From NCBI GenBank assembly GCA_036835375.1, contig DAITMB010000022.1, forward strand, positions 1 to 50,255: a stretch of DNA of 50,255 bases, read 5' to 3'. This stretch comes from JANQTF01 sp036835375. GTDB lineage: Bacteria; Bacteroidota; Bacteroidia; J057. The first letter of the stretch is position 1. Each line of letters opens with the position of its first letter. A program made the position numbers and the translations under genes. A model generated the notes under the pieces. That model searched no databases and was not told the origin of the DNA. It worked only from the letters and a program-made list of their open reading frames with translations. This document shows positions 17,811 to 26,266 of the stretch, in pieces.

Positions 17811-18119
17811 TTACTTCTTCTTTTTAAACATTTCCAGCATTCGGTCGGTCACGGCGTGCCCGCCGATCACGTTGATCATGCCGAGGGCTGTGCCGATGAA
17901 CCCAAGTGTGAGGGCCAGATAATCGTCAGATTCGGAGGAACGCACCAGGATGATGGCACCGATAATGACCACACCCGAGATCGCGTTGGCTCCCGACATC
18001 AATGGCGTGTGCAACACAGTCGGCACCTTGGAAATGAGTTCGAACCCCAGAAAAATGGCTAGTACGAGCACATAGATGAGGTTCATATTTTCGCTGAGAA
18101 AGGAAATGAGCGCTTCCAT
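17811..18119 (-). CDS. pntAB: NAD(P) transhydrogenase subunit alpha, part 2 (membrane)
   Basis: This 102-residue protein has three to four hydrophobic helices (12-32, 42-62, 68-88) and the family segments KVPTVLHTPLMSGANAISGV and GTALGMINVIGGHAVTDRML. It forms part of proton channel domain II. The separate gene, rather than a fused alpha subunit, is the three-gene arrangement known from Rhodospirillum rubrum and common in Bacteroidota. The frame is open 19 codons further upstream, but the ATG at 18119 matches the family. It lies 64 bases after pntAA. Confidence 0.93.
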   Translation of the reverse strand: MEALISFLSENMNLIYVLVLAIFLGFELISKVPTVLHTPLMSGANAISGVVIIGAIILVRSSESDDYLALTLGFIGTALGMINVIGGHAVTDRMLEMFKKKK

Positions 18120-18183
18120 AAATCGGTTTGCAAATAAATAATGTAAGGGCCTCCTGCCACGTGCGAAGGCATTCACCTCGACC

Positions 18184-19275
18184 TCAAGCAGGAATCGGCA
18201 TCTTGCCTAAAAAGGTGGAGGAGACGATATCGTTGCTGAAATCAACCTTGTCGATTCCTTGCTTGAACACATACTGGACAAAGCTCCAGACATTGTTGCT
18301 ATACAGCTGGCTGGCGTCTCGTGGCATACCCGCCGGAAGGTTGGAGTCTCCGACAATGGTCACACCGTGGTGCATCACCGTCTCGTTGTCGCGGGTGAGG
18401 ACACAGTTGCCGCCCGTCGCGGAGGCCAGGTCGATGATGACTGAGCCGGGCCGCATGGCTGCTACGGTTCGCTCCTCAATAAGCTTGGGCGCTTCTCTGC
18501 CGGGGATGTTAGCCGTGGTGATGATCACATCGCATTTGGAAGCGTGATCGTGAATCAACTCGCGCTGGCGTTGCTGGTATTCCTCTGTCTGCGTCACTGC
18601 ATAGCCGCCTGCCGCAGCATCTTCTTTGGCGCCAGGAACTTCAATGAATTTGGCACCCAGACTCTCCACTTCTTCTTTCACAGCGGCCCGCACATCAAAG
18701 GCTTCAACCCTCGCTCCGAGTCTTCGGGCGGAGGCAATGGCTTGCAAGCCTGCTACGCCTGCACCGAGCACTAGCACCTTGGCAGGTGGAATGGTGCCCG
18801 CAGCGGTCATGAGCATCGGAAAATAACCGGGAAGTTGCGTCGCAGCAAGCAACACGGCCCGATATCCAGCCAAGGAGGCCATCGACGAGAGCACATCCAT
18901 CGACTGGGCAATGGAGGTGCGCGGGATCATGTCCATGCTGAAGGCCCACAAGCCAGAATTGGCGAGTTGATCTTTTACACCGGGATTGCTCCTTGGCGAA
19001 AACATCGAAATCATGATGCGGCCCGCAGGGAGGCTGGTTTGTTGTGCTGGACTAATGGGTTGGTGAGAAACGATGACCTGCGCGCCAGCGAGGATCTTCT
19101 CGGCAGTGCTGATCCGAACGCCGACCTCCAAAAAGCTCTCGTCTGAGAAAAAAGCCTGAGTGCCCGCGCCAGCTTCCAGCCAGACTTCGTGTCCTGCTGC
19201 AATCATCTTCTTGGCTGTGGACGGCGCCATGGCGACGCGCGGATCATTTGTCTCTGTCAGTATGCCAAAAATCAT
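18184..19275 (-). CDS. pntAA: NAD(P) transhydrogenase subunit alpha, part 1 (NAD-binding)
   Basis: This is domain I, which binds NAD(H) and passes hydride to NADP+ on PntB. The 363-residue product opens with GILTETNDPRVAMAPSTAKK, the alanine dehydrogenase/transhydrogenase N-domain. The Rossmann motif LGAGVAGLQAIASARRLGA lies near 170, ending in an acidic residue of FDVR. SLGAKFIEV and TTANIPGREAPKLI follow. It has no membrane segment, as expected for the split form. It is the first gene of the transhydrogenase operon; the promoter should be in 19276-19578. Confidence 0.95.
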   Translation of the reverse strand: MIFGILTETNDPRVAMAPSTAKKMIAAGHEVWLEAGAGTQAFFSDESFLEVGVRISTAEKILAGAQVIVSHQPISPAQQTSLPAGRIMISMFSPRSNPGVKDQLANSGLWAFSMDMIPRTSIAQSMDVLSSMASLAGYRAVLLAATQLPGYFPMLMTAAGTIPPAKVLVLGAGVAGLQAIASARRLGARVEAFDVRAAVKEEVESLGAKFIEVPGAKEDAAAGGYAVTQTEEYQQRQRELIHDHASKCDVIITTANIPGREAPKLIEERTVAAMRPGSVIIDLASATGGNCVLTRDNETVMHHGVTIVGDSNLPAGMPRDASQLYSNNVWSFVQYVFKQGIDKVDFSNDIVSSTFLGKMPIPA

Positions 19276-19578
19276 TGTTGCCAGGGGATATAGTAGTGGT
19301 CCATCTAGTGGGCGTCAACGGCCTTGCAGCGATCAACCCGCACCTGAAGATAACAGGGGATTTTGAGAATCAAAGAATTTGAAGCAGGTTGAACCCGGAT
19401 AATCTGCCCCCCACGCCCTTCATGGGTGCCGATGGGCATACACAGACCCAAATTTAGCCTTCATATACACCGCTAGGGAGAACTTTGCATTGTCATGATT
19501 GTTCGAAGAGAAGGAAAATAAGCATCATCGAAATCATATTGTACGGCGGTTCCGCATACTGATATTTCGTTTTTATAA
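19276..19578. other. Intergenic region upstream of pntAA
   Basis: These 303 bases separate pntAA from the 3' end of the sigma factor gene on the same strand. No gene or RNA is visible. No clear terminator for the sigma factor gene and no full promoter consensus for pntAA could be found by eye. Confidence 0.4.
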
Positions 19579-20427
19579 TTACGGCAATCCTACCCCAGAA
19601 CTGTCGCTTTGATCCATCGCCATTCGATTGCAGGACAATAATACTTCTTGCAAAGTAGCGCCATCTGAATGTAGCGGATCTACGGCTTTGACTAGGTTTA
19701 CTCGTAGGGAATAGAGCTCCTCCCGATCAAATTTGGAGGAGCCTTTCACTAAATCAAGCGCCATCAAGGCTTCTTGTTGATGTTGTTTTGGATTAAACCA
19801 ACCATTGAGCTCAGAACATTGGTGGCAAATGCCTTTTTTATTGATCAAGGCACATCGATGATCAAAAATGTGGATCATGGTCTTTCTGCTCTCTTGGAGC
19901 AAATACTTTACTACGCCCTTGGTTTTGCCCAAAATCATACAGATTTCAGCGACTGAAAACTCATATACATCTTTCAACATCAAAGCGATTTGATTTTCAA
20001 TCGGCAAATTTTTGGAAATACAAATGAAGCAGGTGTCAATGTGCTCCTTCATGTCGTATCTGGCGTCTGGAGATTTTTCGTGAATGTTCACAAGATGTCT
20101 CCTTAGGAGTTCATTTTCCATTACCAGTTGCTTCGCCTTCTCGCTCACATCAGGCGTCCAGCGCTTCTGACGCTGTAGATAGTTGTAGGAAAGGTGGGTG
20201 GCAATCTGAAAGACCCACGTTTTTAACGAAGACTCTCCCCTGAAGGTGGAGATTTTGTCAAAGGCCTTGAGAAAGGCATCATGGGTAAGATCTTCGGCAT
20301 CCTTGCGGTTGGCAAGGAGGCGATACAAATAAGAGGTAAGCTGATCCTGAAATTCCGAAAATAGTTCGTGAAACGAATCGATATCGCCGCTTAAAGCGTG
20401 TTTTAAGGTCTCTTCTCCGTTCATCAT
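19579..20427 (-). CDS. RNA polymerase sigma factor, sigma-70 ECF-like, with cysteine-bearing C-terminal extension
   Basis: The 282-residue protein has region 2 at about 20-90 (RLLANRKDAEDLTHDAFLKA, then LKTWVFQIATHLSYNYL) and region 4 at about 140-195 (LPIENQIALMLKDVYEFSV, ICMILGKTKGVVKYLL). After region 4 comes an extension with HRCALINKKGICHQCSELNG. Cysteines recur in CFIC near 135 and CHQC near 213, so a bound metal or redox response is possible. The pattern is shared by a sigma group I know from Bacteroidota; its regulon is not known to me. Two ATGs at 20427 and 20424 can start it; the longer frame to 20544 would overlap the proposed promoter. No anti-sigma factor gene is adjacent. Confidence 0.85.
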   Translation of the reverse strand: MMNGEETLKHALSGDIDSFHELFSEFQDQLTSYLYRLLANRKDAEDLTHDAFLKAFDKISTFRGESSLKTWVFQIATHLSYNYLQRQKRWTPDVSEKAKQLVMENELLRRHLVNIHEKSPDARYDMKEHIDTCFICISKNLPIENQIALMLKDVYEFSVAEICMILGKTKGVVKYLLQESRKTMIHIFDHRCALINKKGICHQCSELNGWFNPKQHQQEALMALDLVKGSSKFDREELYSLRVNLVKAVDPLHSDGATLQEVLLSCNRMAMDQSDSSGVGLP

Positions 20428-20462
20428 CGGGACGGTAATAGGTGGGTTGACTGAGCTTTCCT

Positions 20463-20495
20463 TAAACTTAATTTTGAGAAAGGGAAGAACAAAAA
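20463..20495 (-). promoter_or_regulatory. Putative promoter of the sigma factor gene
   Basis: Read on the minus strand, TTTTTG is followed after 19 bases by TAAGTTTA, one mismatch from the TAnnTTTG consensus. Transcription would start near 20456, about 30 bases before the chosen start codon. Confidence 0.45.
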
Positions 20496-20562
20496 GATGG
20501 CACAAGTAAGCCTTGCACTCGCTTATGCCATTTAGAAAGTACATCCGAGTCTGATCAAAGCA

Positions 20563-21558
20563 CTAGGCGGTGATCAAGACTACCTTTCCTGTGGTTTGTC
20601 TGGCCTCCAAGAGTCGGTGAGCTTCTGTGACGTCTTTGAGGGCAAATGTGTTGGGCGTAGAAATGCTCAACTGGCCTTGGGCAAGCATCCCGATCACCGC
20701 TTCCATCGCTTCTTGCCACAAGGGAAATTGATGGGTGATAAAGTAAGCGAGGTTGAACCCTGACAGGGTAAGGCTTTCATCCACAAAATATTCCGGATGA
20801 ATATGGCCTTGAACACCGCTTGCGCATCCGTACACGATAAGATGTCCACCACGAGCGATTGATCTCATTGTCTCGTTATACACATCACCTCCTACCATTT
20901 CAAACGCCACATCGACGCCTGTACCACCGTTGAGCTTTTTCACTTCCTCGCTCCAGTTTGGTTGAGAATAGTTGGCGACATGATCCGCTCCATTGGCTTT
21001 AGCAAGTTCTAGTTTGTGGTCGGAGCTACTTGCTGCGAATACTTTGGCTCCCTGCATTTTTGCCAACTGAACCAGGATCGACCCTACTCCCCCAGCTGAG
21101 GCATTGATCAACACGGATTTGCCGTGCAGCGACTTGGCTACTTGTGAAATCATCAATTGTGCGGTACTACCTTGTACAAAAATGGCGGTAGCTGTTCTTG
21201 AGTCAATGCTTGGCGGGAGTGGCACACAGTATGGAGCAGCAGCTGAAATGTACTCTGCATAGCCTCCACCAAATGGCAAAATCGCCAGCACCCGAACACC
21301 CGGCACAAAGGGTTCGGTGACGCCTGCTCCTACAGCGACGATTTCCCCTACGGCTTCTGCACCCAAAATGTAAGGCAAAGGGGTGGGCTGAAAATAGGCG
21401 TTGCGTCTGCGAAGGGTATCGGAGTAGTTGACACCGATGGCCTCCGTCTTTACAATCACTTCTCCCTCCTTGGCTTGGGGAATGGCTACCTCCACCAGTT
21501 TCATCACCTCGGGCGAACCATACTGGCTGATTACGACTTGTTTTGCGGTACTTGTCAT
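20563..21558 (-). CDS. Zinc-independent quinone oxidoreductase (medium-chain dehydrogenase/reductase)
   Basis: The 331-residue product fits NADPH:quinone reductases of the QOR type. It has a GroES-like N-domain (VGVNYSDTLRRRN, LGAEAVGEIVAVGAG) and a Rossmann domain with NASAGGVGSILVQLAKMQGA near 148. The catalytic-zinc and structural-zinc cysteines of alcohol dehydrogenases are absent. It probably reduces quinones or reactive enones in the cytoplasm with NADPH. The open frame runs to 21654, but MTSTAKQVVISQYGSPEVMK at 21558 is the natural start. It lies upstream of the sigma factor gene on the same strand, with 135 bases between them. Confidence 0.9.
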   Translation of the reverse strand: MTSTAKQVVISQYGSPEVMKLVEVAIPQAKEGEVIVKTEAIGVNYSDTLRRRNAYFQPTPLPYILGAEAVGEIVAVGAGVTEPFVPGVRVLAILPFGGGYAEYISAAAPYCVPLPPSIDSRTATAIFVQGSTAQLMISQVAKSLHGKSVLINASAGGVGSILVQLAKMQGAKVFAASSSDHKLELAKANGADHVANYSQPNWSEEVKKLNGGTGVDVAFEMVGGDVYNETMRSIARGGHLIVYGCASGVQGHIHPEYFVDESLTLSGFNLAYFITHQFPLWQEAMEAVIGMLAQGQLSISTPNTFALKDVTEAHRLLEARQTTGKVVLITA

Positions 21559-21944
21559 TGTGTATAGTTGTTGAAATACACAGCTCTGACAAACGAGCCG
21601 CTGCAAACGGATGAAATCCTGGAAAAAAAATGACTGACCCGTAACGCCCGGCAAATCATCTCAGGGAATCTTGCCATGCATCTCATTTTTCCAAGCTCCT
21701 AAAAGACAGCTTCAGGCGAATTGGGGAATGAATCATCTTCATGATCAAGACATTACGAAACGTTGTTTTTCCAGTTGATGGGGACGTGGAGGAACCTTTT
21801 GGGAAAGGGACAGTTCATATAGGCGCAGTGTTTGCTGAATCAAATCGGCAGTAGCATTTCCTGAAAAAACCATTTTTTCGGCCTTCATTCTTGCGTGGTA
21901 TTGATCGCGTGACTGCATGTCAAGCCGAATCAACTCCTCTAGTT
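21559..21944. other. Divergent intergenic region
   Basis: These 386 bases separate the quinone oxidoreductase gene from the lectin-like gene. A 62-codon minus-strand frame at 21745-21933 is present but shows no recognisable family and no signal, and I do not call it. No promoter consensus could be assigned with confidence. Confidence 0.4.
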
Positions 21945-22670
21945 ATGCGTCTATCCTCCGTTTTCCTGAGTCTCATTCTGGGCGTGGTCTCCCTGCCATG
22001 CATCGCACAACGGCCCTTTGTAGACGATTTCACGCTCCGAGGCGACACCTACCTCACAGACCAATTTTGTTTTCGGCTCACCGAAGAGCGCCCTTATGCC
22101 TCCGGCTCCATCTGGTACAAGCGTCCGATGAGCCTGTTGAGTCCGTTTGCGGTAGAACTTTCGATCATGGTAGGCTGTGAAGACGAAGCCGGTGCAGATG
22201 GGATGGTGTTTGTGTTCACTCCACAGACCAACCGTCTGGGCTGGGTAGGGGAAGGAATTGGATTTGCGGGGCTGGTGCCCTCTGTCGGAATCGAGATTGA
22301 CACGTGGCGAAACGAACACCTGTTAGATCCTGCCGAGGACCATCTCGCCATCATGCTCAATGGTCGCATTGGCCATGTCAATAATCTCGCAGGCCCAGTC
22401 ACCATCCCCAACATTGAAGATTGTCGGATCCACAGCCTCATCGTGAGCTGGGAACCCGAGATCCAAAAGCTATCAGTGCTTATCGATGGGGTGGAGCGAA
22501 TTGCCGCCCAATATGACTTGGTCGGAAATGTATTTGGTGGCAATGATCAAGTCTATTGGGGGATGACCGCTGCAACAGGGCGTTATTACAATTTTCATGA
22601 AGTCTGCTTCGACCGCATCAGCATGAGCGCTCCTTCTGACGGAAAAAGCACTGAAATTGCAGGGAAATAA
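21945..22670 (+). CDS. Secreted L-type-lectin-like protein
   Basis: The 241-residue product begins with a signal peptide (MRLSSVFLSLILGVVSLPCIAQ). The mature part has the signs of the bacterial legume-lectin-like beta-sandwich: ADGMVFVFTPQTNRLGWVGE near 92, then SVGIEIDTWRNEH with the acidic residue and tryptophan of the calcium/carbohydrate site near 122, DHLAIMLNG, and a WEPEIQKLSVLIDG strand pair. The final strand region is WGMTAATGRYYNFHEVC. In Bacteroidota such domains are often followed by T9SS sorting signals, but none is present here, so the protein is probably periplasmic or released. The frame is open to 21891; the signal peptide fixes the start at 21945. The glycan target is unknown. 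Confidence 0.8.
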   Translation: MRLSSVFLSLILGVVSLPCIAQRPFVDDFTLRGDTYLTDQFCFRLTEERPYASGSIWYKRPMSLLSPFAVELSIMVGCEDEAGADGMVFVFTPQTNRLGWVGEGIGFAGLVPSVGIEIDTWRNEHLLDPAEDHLAIMLNGRIGHVNNLAGPVTIPNIEDCRIHSLIVSWEPEIQKLSVLIDGVERIAAQYDLVGNVFGGNDQVYWGMTAATGRYYNFHEVCFDRISMSAPSDGKSTEIAGK

Positions 22671-22710
22671 ATCCCTACGACTTTCCTTTCACTCATCTTT
22701 TGCCTTGTGA

Positions 22711-24084
22711 TCAGAGATTGGTCTCCGAATCGCGTTTTTCTTTTTGGAAATAAATCTTCGCCGCACGCATCACTTTGGGCGAAAGGATCAGGGCGCTAAC
22801 CATGGTCGGAATGGCCATCATGGCAAACATCCCGTCAATGATGTTGATCACGGAAGTGATGTTGACAATCGCCCCAAAGATGATCGAGGCAACATAGAAG
22901 TAATTGTACCAATGCTGGCGCTTGGCACCCGCCACAAATCCCAGGCACTTGCCGCCATAATAGGAATAGGAAAAAAGGGTCGTGAAGGCAAAAATAGCAG
23001 CACAGAGCATCAGCACATAAGCGCCATATCCGGGCAGAGAAGACTCGAAGGCGCGAATGGTCACTGACACCCCTTCGCTTGAGCCTGTCTGCCAGACGCC
23101 TGTGACGATGACCGCCAAAGCAGTCATGGTACACACCACGATGGTATCGATAAAAGGACCGAGCATGGCGATAAGACCTTCTCTTATTGGTTCGTTGGTC
23201 TTGGCCGCACCGTGCGCCATGGGTGCCGTGCCAATGCCCGCTTCATTAGAAAAGGCGGCTCTGCGAATGCCAATCCGTATCACCTCTCCCACTGCGCCCC
23301 CTAGGAGGGCATTGCCAGTGAAGGCATCATTGAAAATCAGGGTGAAAGTGTCGAGGAGCTTGTCGGCATGAATGCTCAGAATGTACGTCACGGTGCCCAC
23401 GTAGAGCACCACCATCGCCGGGACCATGAGACTCGCCACCCGCCCAATCCGACTGATGCCGCCGAAGATCACACCGCCCACCAGCAGCGCCATGCACAAC
23501 CCGATGATCCCGCGGGTGAGGGGACTGTCGATGATTCCCGCAGGTTGCAGAAAGACTACCTGAATAGATTCACGAAGCTGATTAGCCTGAAACAAAGGCA
23601 AGCACCCGATCAGGCCAGCCAAGGAAAAAAATACGGCTAGAGGCCGCCATTTTTTGCCCAACCCCTCCACGATCACATACATCGGGCCGCCTTGGATCTT
23701 GCCCGAACTGTCTCTGCCGCGGTACATGATGGCGAGGCTACAAGTGAAAAATTTGGTCGCCATGCCCACAATCGCCGACATCCACATCCAAAACAAGGCT
23801 CCCGGCCCACCCGTCGTGATGGCCACGGCCACCCCCGCGATGTTGCCCATGCCTACTGTCGCGGCGATGGCGGTGGACAAGGCCTGTAGGTGGCTGATTT
23901 CGCCCGGAGAATTGGGGTCGTCATACTTTCCCCGGAGTATGCGCATCGCATGATTCAAGTTCCGGAAAGGCAGAAACCGACTATAGAGCAGAAAAAATAA
24001 TCCTCCTCCTGTCAACAGCACGATCAGGTGGGTCCCCCAAGCAAAGTCACTAAATAGTGTTGTGTAGCGGTCTAAACTCTCCAT
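22711..24084 (-). CDS. Alanine/glycine:cation symporter (AGCS) family protein
   Basis: The 457-residue product has about ten to eleven membrane segments and the family signatures: FRNLNHAMRILRGKYDDPN at the N-terminus, GNIAGVAVAITTGGPGALFW near 78-97, ATKFFTCSLAIMYR, and FSNEAGIGTAPMAHGAAKT near 275. It takes up alanine or glycine with sodium in the cytoplasmic membrane. Length and helix pattern are normal for the family. It lies downstream of the M28 peptidase gene on the same strand, with 87 bases between them, so peptide hydrolysis and amino acid uptake may be coupled; that is inference. It is convergent with the lectin-like gene. Confidence 0.93.
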   Translation of the reverse strand: MESLDRYTTLFSDFAWGTHLIVLLTGGGLFFLLYSRFLPFRNLNHAMRILRGKYDDPNSPGEISHLQALSTAIAATVGMGNIAGVAVAITTGGPGALFWMWMSAIVGMATKFFTCSLAIMYRGRDSSGKIQGGPMYVIVEGLGKKWRPLAVFFSLAGLIGCLPLFQANQLRESIQVVFLQPAGIIDSPLTRGIIGLCMALLVGGVIFGGISRIGRVASLMVPAMVVLYVGTVTYILSIHADKLLDTFTLIFNDAFTGNALLGGAVGEVIRIGIRRAAFSNEAGIGTAPMAHGAAKTNEPIREGLIAMLGPFIDTIVVCTMTALAVIVTGVWQTGSSEGVSVTIRAFESSLPGYGAYVLMLCAAIFAFTTLFSYSYYGGKCLGFVAGAKRQHWYNYFYVASIIFGAIVNITSVINIIDGMFAMMAIPTMVSALILSPKVMRAAKIYFQKEKRDSETNL

Positions 24085-24171
24085 GTCGGAAGGTGGTAAG
24101 CGTCAAGCGAGTGAACAGTCATTTATCAGATTTCCAGCCTGATAGCAGCCATGCGTCGCTGCCTCCTCCCC

Positions 24172-25680
24172 TCAGTCTCCATACAGCTGCTTAAATGCTG
24201 GTTCATATTTGTCGTCCTTTTCCCAGATCGGTCGCTGGTCGCGGTCAGCAATGAGCCGTGCAGCATGGGTAAATGCCTGGCTAAATACGCGCAAATATGC
24301 GAAGTCAATGGTTTCGGGATTGTCGGCCACTTGGTGGTAGTATTTCGAGATCTCTTTGGTAAAACCGCTGATTCCCGGGCTGAAACAGGGGGCGGGAACG
24401 CCTTTGATGGCCAGGGAAACATTGTCTGAGCGGTCAAAGAGGTTTTGTTCAGGAGCAGGATTGGCGATGATGCGCAATCCGTAGGCCGCAGCACCAGAAT
24501 CAAGCTGCGCATCAATGTCCATGCGACCATAGCCGATGATCGATACAGCTTCCGTGTCGTTGTAGCCAGCGCCGTCAGTGTTGAGGTTGAATACCGCCTG
24601 CTCCAAAGGCATCACCGGATGATCTGCAAAATAAGAAGAGCCTAGCAGGCCCAGTTCTTCGCCGGAGTAAGCCACAAAGAGAATCGACCGACGTGGAGGG
24701 GCCTGCGAAAATGATTTGGCAGCGGCCAGCAAGGCGACTGTGCCGAAAGCATTGTCACGAGAACCATTGAAAATGCTGTCCTGATCGTCGTATTTCCCGC
24801 CGCCTTGCTCGCCTACTCCCACATGGTCGTAGTGGGCCGACAAGATCACATATTCGTCTCGAAGCACAGGATCAGTTCCAGGTAAGTATCCGATCACATT
24901 GGGCGAAGTAAATCTCCTTTGGGTAGATCCGCCACAGAATACCGTCATCTTTCCTTTGTCTTTTCCGACAAAATATTCGCCCACTGATCCTTCATCGTCT
25001 CGCAGCCATCCATAAAAAAAATCGCCAGTATCTCCCGCGTCATCTGCTGACAAATTGATCTGCGACTTATTAAAATACCGCAGCATGAATCCCCAAGGAA
25101 AGCGCAGCCGATACAGCTCAATCAGCCCCACGGCTCCTTGTTCTTTGGCCCAGCGCTCCTTGTCATTTACAGAAGCAAAGATCACACTGGCATTTTCTTC
25201 TCCTGGCAGTCCCAGATAGGTGACCACAACTTTCCCTTTGGCATTGATTCCTTCATAATCATTTCTGCCGGATGCTTCATCGATGATGCCATAGCTCGCA
25301 AAAACATATTTGAGCTTAGTTTCTGGGAGCTGTTCGGCTTCCAACAGCAATAAGTCCTCGCCTTGCACAAATACTTTGTCATCAAAACTGATTGCTCCCG
25401 ACGGAGGAGGGGTGGTCTCTTCGTAGGGCACTGCCTGAAAGTAGGAGTCCATTCCGGGTGCAGGTTGCAACCCATAAGAAGCGTAGAAGGAAGAAAGATA
25501 CTGCGCTGCGATGTCAATGCCGGGAGAGCCGGTCCTGCGGCCAGCCAGGAGATCCGATGCCAAAAAGCGCATGTGAGCGGTCACTTCTGCCTCCGTGATG
25601 CGGTCCTCGGGAAGACCAGTTTGGGCGAGGAGAGGTGCAAACATACTGAGGAGGAGCAGAGCAAGGAGTGAACGTTTCAT
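24172..25680 (-). CDS. Secreted M28 family aminopeptidase-like peptidase
   Basis: The 502-residue product starts with a signal peptide (MKRSLLALLLLSMFAPLLAQ). Residues about 100-250 form an inserted PA-type domain. The zinc-peptidase part follows with the M28 ligands in order: SAHYDHVG near 281-288 (His, and Asp as helper), NGSRDNAFGT (bridging Asp), AYSGEELGLLGS (Glu-Glu), NLNTDGAG (Asp), and a final His in YYHQVADNPE near 456. The protein should be a di-zinc aminopeptidase of the periplasm or outside. No sorting domain is present. It precedes the AGCS symporter on the same strand. Confidence 0.92.
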   Translation of the reverse strand: MKRSLLALLLLSMFAPLLAQTGLPEDRITEAEVTAHMRFLASDLLAGRRTGSPGIDIAAQYLSSFYASYGLQPAPGMDSYFQAVPYEETTPPPSGAISFDDKVFVQGEDLLLLEAEQLPETKLKYVFASYGIIDEASGRNDYEGINAKGKVVVTYLGLPGEENASVIFASVNDKERWAKEQGAVGLIELYRLRFPWGFMLRYFNKSQINLSADDAGDTGDFFYGWLRDDEGSVGEYFVGKDKGKMTVFCGGSTQRRFTSPNVIGYLPGTDPVLRDEYVILSAHYDHVGVGEQGGGKYDDQDSIFNGSRDNAFGTVALLAAAKSFSQAPPRRSILFVAYSGEELGLLGSSYFADHPVMPLEQAVFNLNTDGAGYNDTEAVSIIGYGRMDIDAQLDSGAAAYGLRIIANPAPEQNLFDRSDNVSLAIKGVPAPCFSPGISGFTKEISKYYHQVADNPETIDFAYLRVFSQAFTHAARLIADRDQRPIWEKDDKYEPAFKQLYGD

Positions 25681-26266
25681 AGCGTAAGGAAGATTGGGGT
25701 AAAACGGTGAGAATGGATGGGGTAGGGGGGTAAATCACGAGAAAATGGGTAGTAAGAATTTGTCAAGTATCCGTGTTTGTGGCTGGATGTCAGATAGTTA
25801 TTCAGCTTTTTCTCCATACATTCAGGAAAGGCGAACTCATCAAAGCGGGTCGGGGAAGGCAGGCGCATGGAGGGAGCAACGATTTGGTTTGTCGTACTGT
25901 TTCTCAGCCAGCAAAATGTCCAGCTATGGGTCATAATCCTCAAAAATAGTTACAAGGTTTTAACCTGCATGAAAAAATTCGCCCTGAAAGGCCTCTAAGC
26001 CTGCTAACGGCAAATATGGTGGAGGTGATTCTGCCGAAGCCAGGAAAAAAATGGGATCAAGATTGTCTTGCTTTTTATGGGGGTGGATTCTTTCTGTTGT
26101 GTCACCATCAAGGCACTGAGGGCACGAAGAAATAAGGTTTTCTGAGTGTTTTTACCTTCTAAGAGGTAAAGCCAAGTTGATCAATTCATTCCAGAAGTCA
26201 GGAAAGAATCTGCCATCAAGGCGAGGCATTCTATAGATTTTCCTATTTTCCCTTCAAATCCCTCAA
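25681..26266. other. Divergent intergenic region without a gene
   Basis: The 586 bases between the M28 peptidase gene and the AcuI-type oxidoreductase gene contain no supported gene on either strand. Open frames of 60-90 codons are present, but they lack signal peptides, motifs or protein-like composition. No RNA element was recognised. Confidence 0.45.

Noticed and set aside
21745..21933. 62-codon minus-strand frame between the quinone oxidoreductase and lectin-like genes
   Set aside because: No family features, no promoter, and no reason to prefer it over chance. It could be a small protein, but nothing in the sequence supports it.
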